DNA of 28,523 nucleotides from JBGSYN01 sp041750975 (GTDB taxonomy: Bacteria; Pseudomonadota; Alphaproteobacteria; Geminicoccales; Geminicoccaceae): contig JBGSYN010000028.1 of the NCBI GenBank assembly GCA_041750975.1, positions 1 to 28,523 on the forward strand. Reading direction: 5' to 3'. Position numbers and translations under genes: made by a program. Numbering within the stretch: position 1 is the first letter of the stretch; each line of letters opens with the position of its first letter. Positions 16,100-25,067 of the stretch are shown here, one piece after another. Under the pieces are notes generated by a model, which worked only from the letters and a program-made list of their open reading frames with translations, searched no databases and was not told the DNA's origin.

Positions 16100-18294
16100 G
16101 CGGTACGCAACACAAGCGTCGAAAGCGGCGGCAGGGTGAGAAGGAGACTGTAGGGCCGTCCGTGCCAGGCAATGGCTTCGGCCTCGACGATGCCATTACC
16201 GACTCCGCTGCCGGCGTAGATATCGGCATCGGTATTGATGCACTCTTCATAGGTGCCGGGCAAGGTGACGCCGATCCGGTAACCATTGCGGACGACAGGC
16301 GTGAAATTGCAGATCACAGCGGCATGCCCGCCCTTCGAATCCTTGCGGAGGAAACTCAGTACGCTCTGCTCGCTATCGCTCGCATCGATCCACTCGAAGC
16401 CGTCGGGCTCGCAATCGAGCTCGTAGAGCGGCGGCGTATGCTTCAGAACCGCGTTCAGATCCCTCACCAGGCGCTGGGTGCCGGAATGATAGGCATATTG
16501 CAGGAGATCCCAGGGCAGGCCTTCATTGTAGTTCCACTCGTTGGGCTGGCCGAATTCGCAGCCCATGAACAAGAGCTTCTTGCCCGGATGCGACCACATG
16601 AAGGCCAGATAGGCCCGCAGATTGGCGAAGCGCTGCCATTCGTCTCCCGGCATCCGGGCAAGCAGCGAGCCTTTGCCATGAACGACCTCGTCATGGCTGA
16701 TCGGCAGGACGAAATTCTCGGAGAATGCGTAGAGCAGGCCGAACGTCAGGTCGTTCTGATGGAATTTGCGATGCACCGTATCCTTACCGATATAGCGCAA
16801 GGTATCATGCATCCATCCCATGTTCCATTTGAAGCCGAATCCCAGTCCGCCCAGATAGGTCGGGCGTGAGACGGACGGCCACGCGGTCGATTCCTCGGCG
16901 ATGGCGACGACGCCAGGATATTCTCCATAGGAGACCTCATTGACGCGTTTGAGGAATTCGATCGCCTCTAGATTCTCATGGCCGCCGAACTTGTTGGGAA
17001 CCCATTCTCCCTCCTTGCGGCTGTAGTTGAGGTAGAGCATCGAGGCCACGGCGTCGACGCGGACGCCGTCGATGTGGAAGCGGTCCAGCCAGAACAGGGC
17101 GTTGGCGAGCAGGAAGTTCGCGACTTCATTGCGGCCGTAATTGTAGATGTAGGTGTTCCAGTCCTGGTGGAAGCCGAGCCGCTCATCCTCGTGTTCGTAG
17201 AGTGCGGTGCCGTCGAACCTTGCAAGGCCGTGGGCATCGGTTGGAAAGTGGCCGGGTACCCAGTCGATCAGCACGCCGATGTCCAGCTGATGGCAGCGAT
17301 CGACGAATTCCGCGAACTCCTCGGCCGTGCCGTAACGGATCGTCGGCGCGAATAGGCCGATCGGCTGGTAGCCCCATGACCCATCGAACGGATATTCATG
17401 GATCGGCATCAGCTCGATATGGGTAAAGCCCTGCTCCTTAACATAGGGCACGAGCTTTTCGCCAAGCTCGGCATAGGAGAGATAGCGGTTATTCTGCTCC
17501 GGCACGCGCATCCAGGAGCCAAGATGGACCTCATAGATCGAGATCGGCGACCGCCGGGATTGCGCTGCCTCGCGCTTCGCCAACCATGCCTGGTCCTGCC
17601 AGTCGCGCTCGACCAGACCGTGCACGACCGAGGCGTTCTCCGGTGGATGCTGGCCACGAAAGCCGAAGGGATCGGCCTTGAGCGGTAGCAGTTTGTGAGC
17701 GGCGTCAAGCAGCTCGAACTTATAAAGCGCACCGCGTTCGACGCCCGGGATGAAGATTTCGAAGACACCGCACTCGACCAGCTTCCGCATGACGTGCCGA
17801 CGGCCGTCCCAGCCGTTGAATTCGCCGATGACGCTGCAACGCGAGGCATTGGGCGCCCATACGGCGAAATTCACGCCCTCGACCCCGTCGAGGACCATCG
17901 GGTGAGCTCCGAGACGCTCATAGAGCTTGAAATGCTTTCCCTCGGCGAAGAGATAAGCGTCCATTTCGCCGAAGACACGCGAGAAACGGTACGGATCCTC
18001 GATTACCGTATCGCCGATGCGCAGGCGATAGGGTAAACCCGGCGCCAGACCGGGAACCTCGCCATCGAACATGCCCGCGTCGTGGATCCGGTCAAGATCC
18101 GCCAGTTTCTTGTCGTTCCGATCGAGGACCGCGACGGACGTAGCACCCGGTTGAAAAACGCGAACGAAATGATCGTGCGGGCCGAGCACGCCGAAGGGGT
18201 CGCCATGGCGGCCACCGACGATCGCCTCGACCGTGCCACGATCGAGCAGACTCGTCGCCGGGGACTTCGCTTTCGTCACAGGTGTTCTGGTCAT
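16096..18294 (-). CDS. glgB: 1,4-alpha-glucan branching enzyme
   Basis: GlgB introduces alpha-1,6 branches into the linear glucan made by GlgE. The 732-residue protein starts at the ATG at 18294, overlapping the treS stop as ATGA, with AAGGA 8 nt upstream. An extension to 18393 is open but lies inside treS. Domains run in order: N1 (G-G-R-H-G-D-P-F-G-V-L-G-P-H, about 25-40), CBM48 (V-N-F-A-V-W-A-P-N-A), then the GH13 barrel and the C-terminal beta domain. Catalytic motifs are G-V-R-V-D-A-V-A-S-M-L-Y (nucleophile), A-I-A-E-E-S-T-A-W-P (acid/base) and P-I-S-H-D-E-V-V-H-G-K. The length and full N1 domain match the classical proteobacterial type. Location right after treS is common in GlgE-pathway clusters. 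Confidence 0.98.
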   Translation of the reverse strand: MTRTPVTKAKSPATSLLDRGTVEAIVGGRHGDPFGVLGPHDHFVRVFQPGATSVAVLDRNDKKLADLDRIHDAGMFDGEVPGLAPGLPYRLRIGDTVIEDPYRFSRVFGEMDAYLFAEGKHFKLYERLGAHPMVLDGVEGVNFAVWAPNASRCSVIGEFNGWDGRRHVMRKLVECGVFEIFIPGVERGALYKFELLDAAHKLLPLKADPFGFRGQHPPENASVVHGLVERDWQDQAWLAKREAAQSRRSPISIYEVHLGSWMRVPEQNNRYLSYAELGEKLVPYVKEQGFTHIELMPIHEYPFDGSWGYQPIGLFAPTIRYGTAEEFAEFVDRCHQLDIGVLIDWVPGHFPTDAHGLARFDGTALYEHEDERLGFHQDWNTYIYNYGRNEVANFLLANALFWLDRFHIDGVRVDAVASMLYLNYSRKEGEWVPNKFGGHENLEAIEFLKRVNEVSYGEYPGVVAIAEESTAWPSVSRPTYLGGLGFGFKWNMGWMHDTLRYIGKDTVHRKFHQNDLTFGLLYAFSENFVLPISHDEVVHGKGSLLARMPGDEWQRFANLRAYLAFMWSHPGKKLLFMGCEFGQPNEWNYNEGLPWDLLQYAYHSGTQRLVRDLNAVLKHTPPLYELDCEPDGFEWIDASDSEQSVLSFLRKDSKGGHAAVICNFTPVVRNGYRIGVTLPGTYEECINTDADIYAGSGVGNGIVEAEAIAWHGRPYSLLLTLPPLSTLVLRTA

Positions 18295-21200
18295 TGGAAG
18301 TATCCTTGACCGTGGGTTTCCGGATCGAGCAGGCGCAGGACGCCGGTCAGCGGAATGGCAAGCCAATCGGGACGATTGGCGGCCTCGTAGCAAATTTCGT
18401 AGAGCGCCTTTTCGAGGACGAAGAAGGTGAGGAGCCGATTGGTATCATCGATTTCTTTGGGCAGCGAGGCGATGTCGGCAGACGCTTCCTGATAGCCCTC
18501 CATGAAGGCGCGCATCGACCGCTCCCGCCAATCCTCGACAATGGCACGAACATAGCTGAGATCCAGCGCCGTGTTTTCGGCCATTTTGAGTGTCGCCATA
18601 TGGGCTGCGTAGTCGATCGAGCGCAGCATGCCGGCAACATCCTTGGCAGGACAGGTCTTGGCGCGGCGTTCATCGAGGGATCTTGCGGGCTCCCCTTCGA
18701 AATCGAGCATATAGAAATCGTTCCTCGCGACAACGACCTGCCCCAGATGAAAATCGCCATGGACCCGGGTCTTGACGAACGGATCGGAGATTTGGTCCAA
18801 GTCTTCAAAAATGGCGTCGATTGCATGCCGCTTCTCCAGTAGCCGGTTCGCCAGTTCCTTTGTCGGCTCATTCAGTCGGCCCGTAGCGCGATTGATGGCG
18901 GCAAAGGCGAGGTCGGCCTGGTGCGTGGCACCGGTGCGCCAGATCTTGAAATCCTCGGTGGTCACGGGCTCGCTCTTGAAAGCCTCGAGATCGGTGGGGG
19001 CGGCAAAGGCTGCGTGCATCTCACCGGTCCGGACGCCGAGCTGCCGCGCGTGGGAGTGATAGAACTCAAGGCCGACCTGCACCGATGTGATCGGAATATC
19101 CTTGGGATCGGACGTATGGGCCAATGCCAGGGGCTCGATCTCGCGCTCCAGGAATTCGAGGGTGAAATTCCAGCCATCGCCCTGATTGATGACAAAGCTA
19201 AAGGCCGAAGCCAGTGCCGTCTCCTGCCCGTCATCGTTCCGCCAGATCAGGGCGCCGAGGAATGGCGGCGTATTGGCGTAGCCCGCAATGTCCGTGAGGA
19301 ACTGGCCGATTTCGATTTCCGGATGCACGCCATGGGCGAGACGGCGATATAGCTTGATGATCATCTTGCGATCGATGCTCAAGGACGTATTGGATTGCTC
19401 CACGCCCAATCGGCGGATTTCCGCATTTTCATCCAGCTCCACATCCTGGAGCCCGGCGCCCGCCTGGAACACCAGTTCGCCGCCGTCCGCCTTGATCGTC
19501 GACTGGCTGCGCATGCCATCCAGCAGGCCTTGCGCCAGCGTCTCGCCAGCCGTCGCATCATGAAGGACGCCGACGCGCGGACCGCGCCGGACCTTGGCAA
19601 CCGTAAAGGGCAAATAGGGGCTGCCGAAGCCCGCGTGCTCCTCGCCCCATGCAACCGCAAGCGGCAGGAGGTAGCGCTGCCGGGTCTGGTCCGCAAGATC
19701 GACTGCAAGCCAGGCCAGGAGCACATCGCCACGACCGGTTTGCAGCGAAGCGGCATGGTCGAACGTCACCGATTTAATGCCGGCGTCTTTCGCCGCGAAC
19801 CAGCGCTGATTATGGGCGAATCCTGGTAGTGCCTGGGTTTCAACCTGTTTCCTGCCCTGGCCCGTGGTGAGCCAGTCCCAGCCCTGACTGGTCACAAGCG
19901 TGGTGAATTCTGGCAAGGGTTCGGGAAGATCCTGATGCCAGCTCGGCACATCTGCCTCTTTCTCAAGTACAAACCAAAAGAATCCATAGGCAGGAATGGT
20001 CAGCAGATAGGGAAGTTCCCCGACGGGCGGGAACGCCGTGCGCCCGAGCAGTTCGATCGGGACGGAGCCGCGATAATCCTTCAGGTCGAGTTCGACCGCT
20101 TGCGCCTGACGCGAGAGATTGGCCACGCACAGAATGACTTCGTCTTCCCAGATCCGGCGGTAGGCCAGGATCTTGCGGTTACCCGGATAGTTGAACTCCA
20201 ATGTGCCACGGCCGAACGCCTTGTGTTCGGAGCGGGTGTTGATCAGCCGCTTCATCCAGTTCAGGAGCGATGATGGGCTCCGGGTCTGGGCCTCGACGTT
20301 GATCGCCTGATAGCCGTAGATCGGATCCTGAATGGCGGGCAGATAGAGCTCTTGCGGGTTGGCGCGGCTGAAACCGCCATTGCGATCCAGCGACCATTGC
20401 ATCGGTGTCCTGACGCCGTCGCGATCGCCGAGGAAAATGTTGTCGCCCATGCCGATCTCGTCGCCATAGTAGATGACGGGCGTGCCCGGCATCGACAGGA
20501 GCAGCGAGTTCAAGAGTTCGATTTTGCGGCGGTCGTTATCCATCAGAGGCGCCAAACGTCGCCGGATGCCGAGATTGATGCGCATCCGCCGGTCGGTCGC
20601 GTAAGTATTCCATAAGTAGTCACGCTCGTTCGCCGTGACCATTTCAAGTGTCAACTCATCATGGTTGCGGAGGAATATCGCCCATTGGCAGTTGTCGGGA
20701 ATTTCCGGCGTCTGCCGCATGATGTCGGTGATCGGGTGCCGGTCTTCCTGGGCCAGGGCCAGATACATCCGCGGCATCAAGGGGAAGTGGAACGCCATGT
20801 GGCATTCATCGCCCTCGCCGAAATAGGGTAGCGTGTCCTCGGGCCATTGATTGGCTTCGGCGAGCAGCACCGCATTGTCGTAGTGGGCATCCATTTCCTT
20901 GCGGATCTGCTTCAGCACCACATGCGTTTCCGGTAAATTCTCGCAATTCGTGCCTTCGCGCTCGATCAGATAGGGGATGGCATCGAGCCTGAGACCGTCG
21001 ATGCCCATATCGAGCCAGTAGTGGAGCAGGCCCAATACTTCCTTGAGCACGCGGGGATTGTCGAAGTTCAGGTCGGGCTGATGACTGTAGAAGCGATGCC
21101 AGTAATAGGCCTTCGCCACCGGGTCCCAGGTCCAGTTGCTCTGCTCGGTGTCGAGAAAGATGATCCGGCTGTCTTGATATTTCTGATCGCTGTCGGACCA

Positions 21201-21587
21201 GACATAATAATCCCGATAATTGCTGCCGGGCTTGGCCTTGCGGGCCCGTTGAAACCATGGGTGCTGATCAGAGGTGTGGTTGATCACAAGCTCGGTGATG
21301 ATCCGCAGATCGCGTTTGTGAACCTCGCGGATCAGCTTCTTGACATCCGCCATCGATCCATAAGCCGGATTGATGCGTCGATAGTCCTGGATGTCGTAGC
21401 CGTCATCGCGCAGCGGCGAGGGATAGAAGGGCAGGAGCCAAATGGTATTGACGCCCAGCTCCTTGATATAGTCGAGCTTTTGGATCAGGCCCTCGAAATC
21501 GCCTATCCCATCTCCACTCGCGTCAAAAAAAGCTTTGATGTGCGTTTGATAGATAATTGCATCTTTGTGCCAAAGCGTCTTTGCCAT
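18291..21587 (-). CDS. treS: Trehalose synthase fused to maltokinase
   Basis: This is a bifunctional protein of 1098 residues. The first ~540 are TreS (GH13), which interconverts trehalose and maltose: G-L-R-L-D-A-I-P-Y (about 199), L-L-A-E-A-N-Q-W-P (about 241) and L-R-N-H-D-E-L-T (about 306). The rest is a maltokinase (Mak/Pep2) that phosphorylates maltose to maltose-1-phosphate: R-W-F-A-A-K near its start, H-G-D-F-H-L-G-Q (about 944) and M-L-D-F-E-G-E-P (about 961). TreS-Mak fusions are known in many proteobacteria, and coupling the reactions pulls trehalose toward GlgE's substrate. I start at the ATG at 21587, in a 26-nt gap after glgE; the open frame continues to 21680 but that lies in glgE. 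The Shine-Dalgarno (CGGA) is weak. Confidence 0.97.
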   Translation of the reverse strand: MAKTLWHKDAIIYQTHIKAFFDASGDGIGDFEGLIQKLDYIKELGVNTIWLLPFYPSPLRDDGYDIQDYRRINPAYGSMADVKKLIREVHKRDLRIITELVINHTSDQHPWFQRARKAKPGSNYRDYYVWSDSDQKYQDSRIIFLDTEQSNWTWDPVAKAYYWHRFYSHQPDLNFDNPRVLKEVLGLLHYWLDMGIDGLRLDAIPYLIEREGTNCENLPETHVVLKQIRKEMDAHYDNAVLLAEANQWPEDTLPYFGEGDECHMAFHFPLMPRMYLALAQEDRHPITDIMRQTPEIPDNCQWAIFLRNHDELTLEMVTANERDYLWNTYATDRRMRINLGIRRRLAPLMDNDRRKIELLNSLLLSMPGTPVIYYGDEIGMGDNIFLGDRDGVRTPMQWSLDRNGGFSRANPQELYLPAIQDPIYGYQAINVEAQTRSPSSLLNWMKRLINTRSEHKAFGRGTLEFNYPGNRKILAYRRIWEDEVILCVANLSRQAQAVELDLKDYRGSVPIELLGRTAFPPVGELPYLLTIPAYGFFWFVLEKEADVPSWHQDLPEPLPEFTTLVTSQGWDWLTTGQGRKQVETQALPGFAHNQRWFAAKDAGIKSVTFDHAASLQTGRGDVLLAWLAVDLADQTRQRYLLPLAVAWGEEHAGFGSPYLPFTVAKVRRGPRVGVLHDATAGETLAQGLLDGMRSQSTIKADGGELVFQAGAGLQDVELDENAEIRRLGVEQSNTSLSIDRKMIIKLYRRLAHGVHPEIEIGQFLTDIAGYANTPPFLGALIWRNDDGQETALASAFSFVINQGDGWNFTLEFLEREIEPLALAHTSDPKDIPITSVQVGLEFYHSHARQLGVRTGEMHAAFAAPTDLEAFKSEPVTTEDFKIWRTGATHQADLAFAAINRATGRLNEPTKELANRLLEKRHAIDAIFEDLDQISDPFVKTRVHGDFHLGQVVVARNDFYMLDFEGEPARSLDERRAKTCPAKDVAGMLRSIDYAAHMATLKMAENTALDLSYVRAIVEDWRERSMRAFMEGYQEASADIASLPKEIDDTNRLLTFFVLEKALYEICYEAANRPDWLAIPLTGVLRLLDPETHGQGYFQ

Positions 21588-21613
21588 GTTTTCCGTGTAT
21601 AAAGCCCCGAGGT

Positions 21614-24600
21614 TCAGGTCGGCAGACCCGGCGGAACCAGCCGCCAGATCAGATAGGGTTGTTGACCGGGGTTGAGCCAAACATGTTGGCTCTTGCCTGT
21701 CCAGGTGAAGCGGCTTCCCGTCAACAGATCTTCGACCTCGATGCTGGCGTGATCGTCCAGCCCGAACCGCCAGAGCGGGATTTCGAACTGAGCCCCTTGG
21801 GCGTTGTGCGGATCGAGATTGAGCGCCACGACGACGAGATTATCGAGCGCATCGGTGTATTTGCTGTAAACCATGATGTGGTCGTTGAGGGCCTCATGAA
21901 ATTCGAGGTTGGCGAACTGCCAGAGAGCGGGATTGTCGCGGCGGATCATGTTGAGCCGGGTAACGTCGGCGCGGATATTCGATGGCCGGTCCCAATCCCA
22001 GGCCCTGATCTCATACTTTTCGGAGTTGAGATATTCCTCCTTGCCCGGAACCGGTGTCGCTTCGGCGAGCTCGTATCCCGAATAGACTCCATAAACCGGC
22101 GACAATGTCGCCGCCAGCACCACTCTTATCTGAAAACCTGCACGCCCGCTGGTCTGGAGATAGACCGGATTGATGTCGGGGGTATTGACGAAGAAATTCG
22201 GGCGCATGTGCTCCCTCGGCTCGTCCTTGGTGAGCTCGATCAGATATTCCTGCAGTTCCTGCTTGGTGTTCCGCCAGGTAAAATAGCTGTAACTTTGGGT
22301 GAATCCGACTTTGGCCAGCCGCTTCATCATTTTCGGCCTGGTGAACGCCTCGGCGAGAAAGATCGTGTCGGGGTGACGGTCCTGGACCTCGAGGAAGAGC
22401 CATTCCCAAAAGGGCAGGGGTTTGGTGTGCGGGTTGTCGACCCGGAAAATCTTCACGCCATGTTCGACCCAAAACAGCACGGTATCGCGAAGCTCATACC
22501 AAAGAGCGGGGAAAGCACCCTCCCGGTAGAAGGAGACGTTAGTAATGTCTTCGTATTTCTTGGGCGGGTTCTCAGCGTATTTGAGGCTGCCGTCCGGGCG
22601 CCAGTCGAACCATTCGGGATTGCTCTTCAGCCAAGGATGGTCCGGCGAGCATTGGATGGCGAAGTCGATGGCGATTTCGAGCCCGTGATCGGCAGCGGCG
22701 TCGACCAGACGCTTGAAATCCACGAACGTGCCGAGTTCCTTGTGCAGCGATTTATGGCCGCCCTCCTCGGAGCCGATCGCATAGGGCGAGCCCGGATCGT
22801 CTACCGTCGCGGTCAGGCTGTTGTTGCGGCCCTTGCGGTTGGATTTGCCGATCGGGTGGATCGGCGGAAAATAGAGAACATCGAACCCCATGGCCTCGAC
22901 ATAGGGAAGCTTTCGGATGACGTCGTCCCAAGTGCCATGCCGCTCGGGATCGTCGCTGTGCGAGCGCGGGAAGATCTCGTACCAGGCGGCATAGGCGGCG
23001 ATCGTCCGGTCGACCGTCACTTCGAGGATTTTGTCGTATCGGGAGAGACTGTCGCGGAGGTCCGTCCGCTCCATGAGATCCCTGGTCTCGTCGCTCAGAA
23101 ACCGCGCAAGCTGATAGCCATGATCGGCCTCGCGGTTTCGCAGATCCGCCAGGAGCTCGGTCAAGGCCGACCGGTCGGCGCCCTCAGCGGCTTCGGCGGT
23201 GAGGGCCACAAGCTGGCGCCCCTCCTCGAGCTCGAGTGCCAGATCGAGCCCGGCATCGTGTTTTTTGCCGACCTCGTAGCACCAGGATGCAAAGACGTCC
23301 CGCCAGGCTTCGATGGTGTATTGATAGCGGCTATTGCGGGTGAGCGGAAAGCTGCCGGCCCAGCGGTCATTGTCGACGAAAGCCATCGGCGCGCTCGACC
23401 AGTCGCGCTGGTCGGCTGCCCGGTATTTGAGACGGGCCGCGATCTTGTCGTGGCCGTCCGCGAAAATGTCCGCCTCGACGGTCAAAACCTCCCCGGTGAT
23501 GCGTTTGACGGGAAATCTGCCGCCATCGATTTCGGGGGTGACTTTCTCGATCGCAACTCGAGTGGCGGCGAGATCGTGCAAGCGCTTTTCGCCTGCCTTG
23601 GCCGAGAGCGGGCGCCGCGCCCGGGGCGGTGTCGCCACGCCATGGAAGATGCGTGTTTCGAGCGGCTCAAGGGTCAGCGGATGCCCGGCAATGAACGATT
23701 TCTGGCGATCCGCGGGCGTGCGGTCGGCAAAGCTTTCGAAGCGGCCGCCCGTGGCGGTGAAGATCCCATGGATATCGGATCCCGCAGCCCTCGTGCCCTG
23801 AGGATTGACGGTGAGAATTGCGACCTCCTTGGCATGCGCCAGGGCCGGACAATCCGCCCGCATCAATCCCACCAAGGGCGCGTTCGGCGCTGTCACGCGC
23901 TGCAAAGCACCGTTCCGCCGCAGCACCGGAACCTGGTCCTTCAGCCGATTGGCGCCGGCGATAAAATCCCGCAGGTCGACCCGGGCGTTGCGGCGCTCGT
24001 CTTCCCAGTTCGGCGAGGTCTGCGGGGTCAGTCCAAGCGGTTGCTCGAGGCCGAACTCGAACCCCATCGGCATCAGGATCCCGCTGCCGATCCCGATCGA
24101 CGCAAGATATCGGCCGCGGTAGAGGCGCTCGATTGCGGCTGGCTCGCTAAGGCCGTGGAGCTGGGCGAGGCGCGGCGTGTTGTGGTATTCCGGAAATGAA
24201 ATCGTGGCGCCGATACGCTTGACGATCGGCAGCTGTTCCAAAAACCAGCGGTCGTGGAAATTCCACCAGAACGAGCTGTCGAACACATAGTCGAAGCCGC
24301 AACCTTCGAGGCTCTGCATCTGCTCGATCGGACAGCCCAGTGCCGCAGCGACGAAGGTGGTGGCCGAATGTCGGGCGCGGATCGCTGCGATAAGTTCGCC
24401 CCAGACCCGGCCCGGAACCTTATAGGCGGTCGAGCAGCGCAATCCCTGAAAGCCCGCTTTGATGAAATGCGCGGCTAGGTCCGAGAAGTACTGTAGCTGG
24501 CTGGAACGATGGTCGGCCGTGAAGACGATCTCTGCCAGATCCGCCATCATCTGCGGATGGAAGGGGTCGCTTGGATTGGCCAGTTGCGGCGAGATCAGCG

Positions 24601-24970
24601 TACCATCGGCGCGGCGCTTGAACCAGTCCGGGCGCTCTTCAACCAGACGGCCGTCGATTGCCGCATGGGGCAGCACGAGATCGGTCATGAGCCGCAGGTC
24701 ATGATTTGCCGCTTGGGCCGCGAATTCCTGAATGAGTTCGGCGGCCGGACGGTCGTCACTACCGCGCACGGACGGGTGCAGCTCGTACACATCGGCGACG
24801 GCGTAAATGCTGTCAGAGGCGCCCGGCTTGAAGAAGGCGTTGACATAGATCCAGTCGAAACCCATCGCCCGGATGCGCGGCAAGTGGTCCGGCCACGCCG
24901 CTATCGGCCCGGCTAGGAGCGGATGGAGATTGTAGATCCGTGCGGCTGCGGGAGTTGCATCGCCTGGCAT
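21614..24970 (-). CDS. glgE: Maltose-1-phosphate maltosyltransferase with extra N-terminal GH13-like domain
   Basis: GlgE transfers maltose from maltose-1-phosphate onto alpha-1,4-glucan. I prefer the ATG at 24970 (1118 residues), which has GGAAGG 8 nt upstream and leads quickly into R-I-Y-N-L-H-P-L-L-A-G-P; a GTG at 25045 would give 1143. Residues from about 465 on form a normal GlgE: the N/S domain with I-D-G-G-R-F-P-V-K-R, P-P-I-H-P-I-G, F-R-V-D-N-P-H-T-K-P (nucleophile, about 842) and F-L-A-E-A-F-T-R-P-K (acid/base, about 871). The first ~460 residues form a second amylase-like domain, as in the long GlgE type. There the nucleophile position reads G-L-R-C-S, the acid/base position F-V-A-A-A-L-G-C and the third carboxylate E-Y-H-N-T-P-R, so it is probably inactive and may bind glucan or serve structure. 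It is the first enzyme gene of the train. Confidence 0.96.
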   Translation of the reverse strand: MPGDATPAAARIYNLHPLLAGPIAAWPDHLPRIRAMGFDWIYVNAFFKPGASDSIYAVADVYELHPSVRGSDDRPAAELIQEFAAQAANHDLRLMTDLVLPHAAIDGRLVEERPDWFKRRADGTLISPQLANPSDPFHPQMMADLAEIVFTADHRSSQLQYFSDLAAHFIKAGFQGLRCSTAYKVPGRVWGELIAAIRARHSATTFVAAALGCPIEQMQSLEGCGFDYVFDSSFWWNFHDRWFLEQLPIVKRIGATISFPEYHNTPRLAQLHGLSEPAAIERLYRGRYLASIGIGSGILMPMGFEFGLEQPLGLTPQTSPNWEDERRNARVDLRDFIAGANRLKDQVPVLRRNGALQRVTAPNAPLVGLMRADCPALAHAKEVAILTVNPQGTRAAGSDIHGIFTATGGRFESFADRTPADRQKSFIAGHPLTLEPLETRIFHGVATPPRARRPLSAKAGEKRLHDLAATRVAIEKVTPEIDGGRFPVKRITGEVLTVEADIFADGHDKIAARLKYRAADQRDWSSAPMAFVDNDRWAGSFPLTRNSRYQYTIEAWRDVFASWCYEVGKKHDAGLDLALELEEGRQLVALTAEAAEGADRSALTELLADLRNREADHGYQLARFLSDETRDLMERTDLRDSLSRYDKILEVTVDRTIAAYAAWYEIFPRSHSDDPERHGTWDDVIRKLPYVEAMGFDVLYFPPIHPIGKSNRKGRNNSLTATVDDPGSPYAIGSEEGGHKSLHKELGTFVDFKRLVDAAADHGLEIAIDFAIQCSPDHPWLKSNPEWFDWRPDGSLKYAENPPKKYEDITNVSFYREGAFPALWYELRDTVLFWVEHGVKIFRVDNPHTKPLPFWEWLFLEVQDRHPDTIFLAEAFTRPKMMKRLAKVGFTQSYSYFTWRNTKQELQEYLIELTKDEPREHMRPNFFVNTPDINPVYLQTSGRAGFQIRVVLAATLSPVYGVYSGYELAEATPVPGKEEYLNSEKYEIRAWDWDRPSNIRADVTRLNMIRRDNPALWQFANLEFHEALNDHIMVYSKYTDALDNLVVVALNLDPHNAQGAQFEIPLWRFGLDDHASIEVEDLLTGSRFTWTGKSQHVWLNPGQQPYLIWRLVPPGLPT

Positions 24971-25044
24971 TTCGAGGCCCTTCCCCGTTTGATTGTCCTC
25001 AACCGCAGGAACGAACTCGAATTGTCGGAGTTCCGTCCCCAACA

Positions 25045-25056
25045 CCCCGACTGGGG
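25045..25056 (-). repeat. Short GC-rich hairpin between autokinase and glgE
   Basis: CCCC and GGGG arms (25045-25048 and 25053-25056) flank a 4-nt loop, 11 nt beyond the autokinase stop on the minus strand. No T-run follows. It is too short to call a terminator and might only weaken read-through into glgE. The 25045 GTG, an alternative glgE start, lies at its edge. In the rest of the gap I see nothing promoter-like that I would defend. Confidence 0.3.
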
Positions 25057-25067
25057 CGCCGGGCGGA

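Noticed and set aside
21557..24199. Plus-strand open frame of 880 codons opposite glgE
   Set aside because: It is the antisense shadow of the GlgE coding sequence, with no motif or ribosome-binding site of its own.
24971..25045. GTG at 25045 as the glgE start
   Set aside because: It sits at the edge of a GC-rich hairpin without a clear ribosome site; the ATG at 24970 has GGAAGG at good spacing and leads into the conserved region.
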